DNA of 64,000 bases from DATIRA01 sp963766505 (lineage in GTDB: Bacteria > Pseudomonadota > Gammaproteobacteria > Steroidobacterales > Steroidobacteraceae), in NCBI GenBank assembly GCA_963766505.1, contig CAVYAL010000005.1:1488001-1552000 (forward strand), read 5' to 3'. Below the pieces are notes generated by a model, which was not told the origin of the DNA, searched no databases, and worked only from the letters and a program-made list of their open reading frames with translations. Position 1 is the first letter of the stretch, and every line of letters begins with the position of its first letter. The position numbers and the translations under genes are program-made. Shown here in pieces: positions 51,344 to 58,043 of the stretch.

Positions 51344-53172
51344 TTGTGGTCGATCGCGTGGGGCAGGTGAATGGTGGACTTCTGCATGTCCCAGGCCGCC
51401 GTCGGGCAGCGCTCGGCACACAGGCCGCAGTGAACGCAGAGATCCTCGTCCTTGACCATGACGCGGCCCGTCTGCTTCAGCGGCGAGGAGACGAACAGCG
51501 GCTGCTCGGGTTTGAGGCGCGGCGCCTTGAGTCGACCGGTCAGCTCTGCTTCCTCGCCGTTGCGGGTGATCGTCAGGCAGTCGGTCGGGCAGATGTCGAT
51601 GCAGGCGTCGCACTCGATGCAGAGCCGGTCCTCGAACACGGTCTGGACGTCGCAGTTCAGGCAGCGCTGCACTTCCTCGAAGGTCTGCTCGGCCGTGAAG
51701 CCGAGCTCGACCTCGACGTCGAGCTGCTTGAAGCGCTCCTTCAGGCTCACGTGCGGCACGATGCGCCGCTCGACGGGGTTGTAGTCGTTCTTGTACGACC
51801 ACTCGTGCAGTCCCATCTTGCGGCTCGAGAGCTTCATCGTCGGGGGCAGGCGGCTGGTGACCGGCTCGCCCATGCAGTGGTTGTGGATCGAGATCGCGGC
51901 CTGGTGGCCGTGCTCCACGGCCCAGATGATGTTCTTCGGGCCGAACGCGGCGTCGCCGCCGAAGAACACGCCCGGCCGCGTCGACTGGAACGTGACCGGA
52001 TCCACGACCGGGACGTGCCACTGGTCGAACTCGATGCCGAGGTCGTTCTCGATCCAGGGGAAGGCGTTCTCCTGGCCGATCGCGAGGATCACGTCGTCGG
52101 CCGGGAAGAAGGCCTCGCCGACGGTCCGCTCCGCGATGATCCGGCCGCGGGCATCGAATTCGTACTGCATCTTGTCGAACGTCATGCCCTTGAGCTGGCC
52201 GTCCTCCACGACGAAATTCTTCGGCGCGTGGTTGACGATGATCTCGACGTTCTCGGCCTCCGCATCCTCGAGCTCCCAGTCCGAGGCCTTGAAGAAGCCG
52301 CGCGGCTTGCGCGCCATTACCTTCACGTCGCTCGCGCCGAGCCGCAGCGACGAGCGGCAGCAGTCCATCGCGGTGTTGCCGACGCCGATGATCAGCACTC
52401 GCTGGCCGATCCGGTCCGTGTGCTTGAACGCGACCGACTCGAGCCAGTCGATGCCGATGTGTATGCGCGCGGCGCCTTCGTCCCGGCCGGGGATCCGCAG
52501 TTCCTTGCCCTTCGGCGCACCGCTGCCGACGAACACGGCGTCGAAGCCATCATTCTCGAGCAGCTTGCGCAGGCTCTCGATGCGGGTGCCGTAGACGATC
52601 TCGGCGCCCATGCTGGTGATGTAGCCGATCTCCTCGTCGATCACGGTTGCGGGCAGCCGGAACGCGGGGATGTTCGTCCGCATCAGCCCGCCGGGCTTCT
52701 GCCACTGCTCGTAGATCACCACTTCGTAGCCGAGCGGCAGCAGGTCGTTGGCGACCGTCAGCGAAGCGGGTCCCGCGCCGATGCAGGCGACGCGCTTGCC
52801 GTTCTTCTGCGCAGGAACGACCGGAAGTCTGTCCACGATCGCGTCCTTGTGATCGGCTGCGACGCGCTTCAATCGGCAGATCGCCACCGGCTGGTCCTCG
52901 ACCCGGCCGCGGCGACAGGCTGGCTCGCAGGGCCGGTCGCAGACCCGGCCGAGGATGCCGGGGAAGACATTCGACTCGCGATTGACGATGTAGGCGTCGC
53001 TGAAGCGGCCGAGTGCAATCAGCCGGATGTACTCCGGCACGTCCGTGTGCGCCGGACAGGCCCACTGGCAGTCGACGACGCGGTGAAAGTGGTCCGGGTT
53101 GGCGGTGTCGGTCGGTTTCACGATGCTCTGGACGGGTATCTGGACCGCGACCGGCAGCTTAGCGGTTTCCAT
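51310..53172 (-). CDS. GltD-like iron-sulfur flavoprotein linked to the 2-oxoacid oxidoreductase
   Basis: 620 residues from METAKLPV. The N-terminal iron-sulfur helical domain as in GltD has CQWACPAHTDVPEYI and VCDRPCEPACRRG. The FAD motif is VACIGAGPASL, the NAD(P) motif VLIIGVGNTAMDCC, with a later FFGGDAAFGPKNI. The C-terminal ferredoxin region has CLNC...CIECDACIDICPTDC and DLCVHCGLCAERCPTAAW. The protein can pass electrons between NAD(P)H and ferredoxin-type clusters. As first gene of the korAB operon it is likely the electron-transfer partner. Confidence 0.92.
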   Translation of the reverse strand: METAKLPVAVQIPVQSIVKPTDTANPDHFHRVVDCQWACPAHTDVPEYIRLIALGRFSDAYIVNRESNVFPGILGRVCDRPCEPACRRGRVEDQPVAICRLKRVAADHKDAIVDRLPVVPAQKNGKRVACIGAGPASLTVANDLLPLGYEVVIYEQWQKPGGLMRTNIPAFRLPATVIDEEIGYITSMGAEIVYGTRIESLRKLLENDGFDAVFVGSGAPKGKELRIPGRDEGAARIHIGIDWLESVAFKHTDRIGQRVLIIGVGNTAMDCCRSSLRLGASDVKVMARKPRGFFKASDWELEDAEAENVEIIVNHAPKNFVVEDGQLKGMTFDKMQYEFDARGRIIAERTVGEAFFPADDVILAIGQENAFPWIENDLGIEFDQWHVPVVDPVTFQSTRPGVFFGGDAAFGPKNIIWAVEHGHQAAISIHNHCMGEPVTSRLPPTMKLSSRKMGLHEWSYKNDYNPVERRIVPHVSLKERFKQLDVEVELGFTAEQTFEEVQRCLNCDVQTVFEDRLCIECDACIDICPTDCLTITRNGEEAELTGRLKAPRLKPEQPLFVSSPLKQTGRVMVKDEDLCVHCGLCAERCPTAAWDMQKSTIHLPHAIDHKWPSPQRRKTA

Positions 53173-53376
53173 CCGCCGCGCAACCACGGCTCAGTGATGC
53201 GGTGCAATAACCGCGCGCACCCGCTGCGGTGGTGGCGGTCCCGCTCCCGCGGCCAGATTCTGTGAACTGCGCCACACATTGGGCACCCGGGGCGCTATGT
53301 TCAGCGGGTCTCCAAAAGAAGGCACGGTTGCGGTTCACGCCGTCGGCCGATGCCCGGGATTGGGAAGGGAGTCGCG
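53173..53376. other. Divergent intergenic region, no clear element
   Basis: 204 bp between the kor operon and a pilin-like gene. It must contain the kor promoter, but I find no convincing -35/-10 pair. Several short GC-rich dyads are present without T tracts. Confidence 0.5.
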
Positions 53377-53820
53377 ATGAGGTTCCACCGCGCTGCAATG
53401 CTGGCCGTCCTCGCCTGGCCGTCGTGGGCGTTTGCGGGCGAGGCCGAAGCGCGCTTCACCGTGGCGGCCGTCGTGACGCCTCGCGCGACGCTCGAGCTGC
53501 TTGCCGCGCCAGACACGGTGGAGATAAGCGAAGGAAACCTGCAGCGAGGCTACGTCGACCTCGAGACGCGATACCGTGTCAGGAACAATGATCCGCGCGG
53601 TTTCCTGCTGCACCTGCACCCGGCAGCCGGCTACCAGGGCTCGGTGCAGGTGAGCGGGCTCGGCTACGAGATCGAGCTGCGCGGGGACTGCGTCGCGCTC
53701 AGGCAGCCCGCGGCGGTCCAGGGCCGGGAGCTGGCCTTGCGGGTCAGGTTGAGACTGCCGGAGTACGCCGCTGCAGGTCGAATGCCCGTACCTGTGTCGA
53801 TCTCGGTCACTTCTCTTTGA
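53377..53820 (+). CDS. Secreted pilin-like protein beside the chaperone-usher cluster
   Basis: 147 residues with a signal peptide (FHRAAMLAVLAWPSWAFAGEA). The mature protein is all beta-type (ATLELLAAPDTVEISEGNLQRG ... MPVPVSISVTSL), and the final VPVSISVTSL resembles a pilin C-terminal strand. It lacks the cysteine pair of the SCPU pilins. The gene converges on the usher operon from the opposite strand, so it may be an accessory subunit under separate control. GGGAGTCGCG precedes the ATG. Family assignment is uncertain. Confidence 0.7.
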   Translation: MRFHRAAMLAVLAWPSWAFAGEAEARFTVAAVVTPRATLELLAAPDTVEISEGNLQRGYVDLETRYRVRNNDPRGFLLHLHPAAGYQGSVQVSGLGYEIELRGDCVALRQPAAVQGRELALRVRLRLPEYAAAGRMPVPVSISVTSL

Positions 53821-53850
53821 CCTCGACCGGACCGCGGCCGCAGCGCGAGC

Positions 53851-54345
53851 CTAGAAAGTCAGCGTGACGACGATGCTGTCGGAGAAGCTGCCGAGCGCCG
53901 CGTCGACGCCGGCCGGGATGCGACCGTACACGGTGTGCACGTTGGTGAGGCTGGAGTGCGCGCCGGGGTTCACCTTCATGCCACCCGAGACGACCTGGCT
54001 GCCCGCCGAGCCATTCCCCCAGGCGAGGCTCCGCGCCGCATCCGTGTAGAGGTTGTATGGCAGTCGCTCGTTGCCGAGCGCCATGTAGCGCTGCAGGAAG
54101 CTGCCGCTCGTGCCGGTGGAGAGCGCGACGTCATAGCTCACGTTCGTCGCGCCGCCCGGCGGCAGGTAGTCGCAGGTGACCTCGATCCTGCCGGCCGAGT
54201 CCGAGGGCATCGGGTCCAGCGGATCGTAGAGACCAAAGTTCATGCCCACGACGGAGACGCTGCAGCCGGCACCGGCCAGCAATTCGACAGGGATCGCCAG
54301 CCCGAGCACGACGGTCGCGAGGAGGCAGATGCGCCGCGGGCTCAC
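53851..54345 (-). CDS. SCPU (spore coat U) domain pilin, probable tip subunit
   Basis: 164 residues with a signal peptide (CLLATVVLGLAIPVELLAGA) and the SCPU pattern GCSVSVVGMNFGLYDPLDP ... IEVTCDYLPPGG ... YNLYTDAARSLAWGNG ... HTVYGRIPAGVDAALGSFSDSI. In Csu-type operons the last gene after the usher usually encodes the tip adhesin; here it has only one SCPU domain, shorter than CsuE. It overlaps the usher gene by 4 bp. Confidence 0.9.
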   Translation of the reverse strand: MSPRRICLLATVVLGLAIPVELLAGAGCSVSVVGMNFGLYDPLDPMPSDSAGRIEVTCDYLPPGGATNVSYDVALSTGTSGSFLQRYMALGNERLPYNLYTDAARSLAWGNGSAGSQVVSGGMKVNPGAHSSLTNVHTVYGRIPAGVDAALGSFSDSIVVTLTF

Positions 54346-56639
54346 GGGCTCTGCTCCGGCAGGCAGGCCACCCGGCCCAGGTCACGGATCGGGTCCGCTG
54401 CGGCGGTTGCCTGGAGCTCGAAGCGGCATTGCCCGCCACGCCATCGCGCGACACCGCCGGTGGCGCCGGCGTCCTCGGCATAAACGAGTCCGTCGAGCGC
54501 GACCGGCCAGGTCCGGTCCGCGATCTCTACCACGGCCCCGGGCGGCACGGCCGAGCCGTCGGGCAGCCGTAGCCGGAACGTCGCGGAGGACTCCCGGCTG
54601 ACCGGAAATTCGACGACCGCGCCGCTGCGGTAGGCGGGTGTCAGTTCGATCCTCGCCCGGTCAATGCCCGCCTCGATCGGCAGCTCCAGCGGATCGATGC
54701 TGATCGGATTGGATTCGTACGGGCGCAGGTTGTCGAGCAGGATCCGCCCCTTCGAGTCGGTCCGGCCGATCGGCTGGTTGTCCGCGAACACGGTCAGGCC
54801 CTCGTAGCCCGCTACCTCGACGACTGCAAAGCTCCGGTCCAGCCAGCGGGTCGGCATCACGCCGGCCTCGGTGATCGCGAAACCGCCGAGCGCACTGGCC
54901 CGCCAGCCATCGCTGTCGTTGCGATGCGCGTACTCTACTTCCGCCTGAGCGGCGCGGCCGCGATAGCTGGCCCCGAGCTGCGCGTCCTGGTTGCTGGAGA
55001 CAGAAACCCTGTAGCCGTGGCCCGTGCCCGCCGGGGCGCTCTGCTGCAGCGTGGCGACCGCCTCGACGCGCTCGCCGTCCTCGAGATCCGGTGAGTAACG
55101 AAGTCCTGCACTGGCAGTGCGTCGGCCGCCGAGCGGGGTGGTCCAGTACAGGAGCAAATCCGTGTCGTCATCCTCGCCGCGCTGATGATTTGCGGAGACG
55201 CTCAAAAAGCCGTAGTCGCCGAGCGAGAGCGAGTAGCTTGCGCCGAAGGATTCCGACTGAGGGGCGGACCAGTAGCTGCGCATCGCGTAGGCCAGCTGCA
55301 GGCTGCCGAGCCGGGACAGGTTGAAGCCGAGCCCGCCAAAGACGTTCTGTCGGAAGCGCAGCGTCTCGGCGGCCGTGCCGAGCTGCGCGAAGGATTCCGA
55401 GGCGTACTGGGTCCGCAGGAAGACGCTGACCCGCTGCGCGCTGCGCTCGAAGCCGAGACCCGCGAGCCATCCCTGGTCGCCGCCCTCGCCGCCCACGGCC
55501 GCGGTCAGCGTGGCGACTCCAAACCAGCCCAGCCGAACGGCCGTATCGAGTCCGACGGCGAGCGGTCCGTCCTGCTGTCCCTCGGCGTGAAGTTCGGCGG
55601 TGAGCTGGTCGCTCAGCCCGTGGCGGTACGTGCCTGAGCCGACGAGATCGCCGTAGGCGTTGCCCAGCTGGCCGTAGTCCCTGCGGATTGCACCGACATC
55701 GATCGAGTACTCGCTGAGCCCGGCCCGCAGCAGCGCCGGGCCGGTGTAGTAGGGCTGCGCGATCACCTGCTGGCGGCCGAGCGCGTCGGTCACGACGACC
55801 TGGACTTCGCCGGCGCCGTTCAGCGCCGGGATGCCGTCCAGCGTGAACGGTCCCGGAGGCAGCTGCTCGCTCGACACCTGGCGGCCGTTGACGAACACGT
55901 CCGCGGTCGAGGGCACGGTGGCCTCGCCGGTCGCCGTTACGAACGGCGTCGTCACCAGCGTCGGTTGCGTCGCGAAGTTCGTGCCGAACTTCACTCCCGC
56001 AAAGCGCACCGCGCGACCCCAGGCGCCCGGGGAGCTGATCGCATCACCGATCTGCAGCGTCAGCATCTGCTCGGGAAAATCCCGCGTGAAGGTCGTCTCC
56101 AGTCGCAGCGCCTCGGACCTGCGGGCATCGCGGCGGATGGCCATGCTCGTGGTCAGCACGCCGGCCGGAGCGAAGGCGCCGAATTCCAGCAGGCTGCCCT
56201 GGCTCGACTCCCCGCCACCCTGCGCGTACAGCTCGTAGTTCAAGAACGCGCCGGGTGAAACGGTGGGTTTCGACGATCGCGCATGCCGCGTGGATCGCTC
56301 GGTCACCTCGAACGCGCCTGCGGGAAGCAGCAGCTGTGCGCTCTGCGTCGCCGGGTCCAGCGTGAAACGCGCACCGGTCTCCGGTCCGTAGCGGTAGAAC
56401 CGGACGCCGTCCACCGAGACGCCCCCCTTCGCAGGGATCCTGAGCCGCAGCCGTGAAAGATCGGATTCCCGGATCAGCAGCGCGCCGTCGGAGTCGAAGC
56501 GGACCACCAGCGTGACGGTCGCGGGATCCGAGTTGACCTGGAGCTCGATCACCGCCTCGGAAAAAGGCTCCGGGGTCTGGGCGCCGACCCTGAACGCCGC
56601 GAGGACGATCGCTACGGCCACCGGGAGCGTTGCGCGCAT
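54342..56639 (-). CDS. Outer-membrane usher protein (Csu/archaic chaperone-usher type)
   Basis: 765 residues with a signal peptide (VAVAIVLAAFRVGA). The N-terminal periplasmic domain comes first (about 25-120). The beta-barrel region contains FVNGRQVSSEQLPPGPFTLDGIPALNGAGEVQ, a plug-domain-type segment, and the C-terminal domains have YEGLTVFADNQPIGRTDSKGRILLDNLRPYESN. Typical of the short ushers paired with SCPU pilins. It secretes and assembles the pilus subunits. It overlaps the tip gene and lies 7 bp after the chaperone gene. Confidence 0.92.
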   Translation of the reverse strand: MRATLPVAVAIVLAAFRVGAQTPEPFSEAVIELQVNSDPATVTLVVRFDSDGALLIRESDLSRLRLRIPAKGGVSVDGVRFYRYGPETGARFTLDPATQSAQLLLPAGAFEVTERSTRHARSSKPTVSPGAFLNYELYAQGGGESSQGSLLEFGAFAPAGVLTTSMAIRRDARRSEALRLETTFTRDFPEQMLTLQIGDAISSPGAWGRAVRFAGVKFGTNFATQPTLVTTPFVTATGEATVPSTADVFVNGRQVSSEQLPPGPFTLDGIPALNGAGEVQVVVTDALGRQQVIAQPYYTGPALLRAGLSEYSIDVGAIRRDYGQLGNAYGDLVGSGTYRHGLSDQLTAELHAEGQQDGPLAVGLDTAVRLGWFGVATLTAAVGGEGGDQGWLAGLGFERSAQRVSVFLRTQYASESFAQLGTAAETLRFRQNVFGGLGFNLSRLGSLQLAYAMRSYWSAPQSESFGASYSLSLGDYGFLSVSANHQRGEDDDTDLLLYWTTPLGGRRTASAGLRYSPDLEDGERVEAVATLQQSAPAGTGHGYRVSVSSNQDAQLGASYRGRAAQAEVEYAHRNDSDGWRASALGGFAITEAGVMPTRWLDRSFAVVEVAGYEGLTVFADNQPIGRTDSKGRILLDNLRPYESNPISIDPLELPIEAGIDRARIELTPAYRSGAVVEFPVSRESSATFRLRLPDGSAVPPGAVVEIADRTWPVALDGLVYAEDAGATGGVARWRGGQCRFELQATAAADPIRDLGRVACLPEQSP

Positions 56640-56646
56640 GCAACGA

Positions 56647-57402
56647 TCACCTGCTGGCGAGCGCGAGTTCCGCCTCGATGTCGCCCTGGTCGGTCAGCCC
56701 CTTGAGCCGCAGCTGGCGCCCGTGAGTGCCAGCTGACCCGTTTCCGGAATCCGTCCCTGCCCGCAGCGTCCAGGACCGCCGCTGGCCCGGCAGCACGTAG
56801 CTTGCGACGGGTTGATGCAGGACCTGCGCGGGATTGCCCTCGGCTGCAACTTCGAAACCCAGCAGCCGCAGGTGCGCCGTGCCATCGTTGCGTGCGGTCA
56901 CGACCAGGTTTCCGTCCGGATCGGCGGCCGCGCTCCAGGCGACGTTCGGCGATGTCGCGGCGACGGCCTGCACGAACACCGGCAGGCTCAGTCGTAACGC
57001 CACCGTGAGACCGGTGGACTGCGGCGAGGAGCGCTGCGGCACCTCCTGGAGGACCAGCCGGTAGCTCAGCTCGCTCGAGGGATCCGCCGGCCTGCGCAAG
57101 GCCACGCGCAGCAGCTGCGATCCGTCGCCGGCGAGCGTGAACACGACCGGTGAAACGATCAGGTCCTGCGTTTCGATCAGCCGGTCCTCGCCGTCCTGCT
57201 GCTCCCAGAGGTAGACCTGTGCCTGCACGACGACGCTGTCCGGCGAGCCGTTGCGCAGCGTCAGCGCGGCCGTCCGTCTGGCCTCGCCCAGTTCGACCTT
57301 GAGCGGCGAGATCGCGAGGGAGCCGGCCGCCGCGGGCGACGAAATCAGCCCGCCGGCGGCCAGCAACAGGATCGCGATCAGGATGCGTGCAGGACCCGTC
57401 AC
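56647..57402 (-). CDS. Periplasmic pilus chaperone (Csu type)
   Basis: 251 residues. After the signal peptide (ILIAILLLAAGGLISSPAAAG) the immunoglobulin-like PapD fold starts SLAISPLKVELGEARRTAALTLRNGS. VQAQVYLWEQQDGEDRL and QLLRVALRRPADPSSELSYRLVLQEVP carry the donor strand and conserved Arg-Pro block. The second domain ends with VLPGQRRSWTLRAG. It guides pilins to the usher encoded next. Confidence 0.93.
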   Translation of the reverse strand: MTGPARILIAILLLAAGGLISSPAAAGSLAISPLKVELGEARRTAALTLRNGSPDSVVVQAQVYLWEQQDGEDRLIETQDLIVSPVVFTLAGDGSQLLRVALRRPADPSSELSYRLVLQEVPQRSSPQSTGLTVALRLSLPVFVQAVAATSPNVAWSAAADPDGNLVVTARNDGTAHLRLLGFEVAAEGNPAQVLHQPVASYVLPGQRRSWTLRAGTDSGNGSAGTHGRQLRLKGLTDQGDIEAELALASR

Positions 57403-57412
57403 GGCCAGAGCG

Positions 57413-57907
57413 TCAATATTCGACGGTCACCGTGATCGTGTCTGAATATGCGCCGACCGGGACGGCCTGGTTCGCTGCGCTGATGGGCAGCTCGCCGTAC
57501 ACGGTGTGCTGGATCGCGTTCGGTACACCGAGCCCGTTGCCGACATCCGAAACCGTGCCCGTCCCGCCGCTGCCGTCGCCCCAGATCGTGTTCACGGCGA
57601 CCGAGGTGTACAGGTTGTACTCGAGCACGTTGTCCATCTTGCGTGGCAAGAAGCTGCCGGCGTCCCCGGCATCCAGCTTCAGCGTGTAGCCGTGGTTCCT
57701 GGAACAGCGCACCGTGATCGTCGAGGTTTCAGACAAGGCCGTACCGCCGTCGAAGTCCCCGAAATTGAGATCCGTCGCCGTGACGAAGCAGTTCCCGACG
57801 ACGTTCGCTGTCACGTCGAACGTATCGGTCTTGCTGGCGGCGACCGCGCTGCCGCAGACCGCGAGCAGCAGTCCCGCTGCGACCGGCGCCATCAGACTCT
57901 TGCGCAT
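57413..57907 (-). CDS. SCPU domain major pilin (Csu type)
   Basis: 164 residues starting at the ATG at 57907 (MRKSLMAPVAAGLLLAVCGS). The mature part has the SCPU layout FDVTANVVGNCFVTATDLNFGDFDGG ... STITVRCSRNHGYTLKLDAG ... NVLEYNLYTSVAVNTIWGDG ... HTVYGELPISAANQAVPVGAYSD. Two cysteines form the subunit disulfide. It is the first gene of the run pilin-chaperone-usher-tip. The frame is open further upstream but without signal peptide. Confidence 0.93.
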   Translation of the reverse strand: MRKSLMAPVAAGLLLAVCGSAVAASKTDTFDVTANVVGNCFVTATDLNFGDFDGGTALSETSTITVRCSRNHGYTLKLDAGDAGSFLPRKMDNVLEYNLYTSVAVNTIWGDGSGGTGTVSDVGNGLGVPNAIQHTVYGELPISAANQAVPVGAYSDTITVTVEY

Positions 57908-57980
57908 GTTCGTTCCTCGGAAGTGGATGACAGGCGGATTGTCCCGAGCGTCAGGCCGCGGTGACGTGACACCGTTCTCG

Positions 57981-58005
57981 AAAATCAAGCCGCCGGGAGG
58001 CGGCT
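57981..58005 (-). terminator. Intrinsic terminator after the CHAT fusion gene
   Basis: On the minus strand GCCGCC-TCCC-GGCGGC forms a 6-bp stem and is followed by TTGATTTT. It lies about 40 bp after the stop of the CHAT gene and before the pilin gene, separating the two operons. Nearby GC-rich dyads may extend the structure. Confidence 0.6.
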
Positions 58006-58043
58006 CGGGCCGGGCCGGCCCGGCATTGTGAAACCGGTGCGGC

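Noticed and set aside
51328..53265. Plus-strand open frame of 645 codons opposite the GltD-like gene
   Set aside because: No recognisable domain, and the minus-strand frame has complete iron-sulfur, FAD and NAD(P) motifs.
53377..57907. Chaperone-usher cluster as a recent horizontal island
   Set aside because: Base composition matches the surroundings and there is no integrase, tRNA or flanking repeat.
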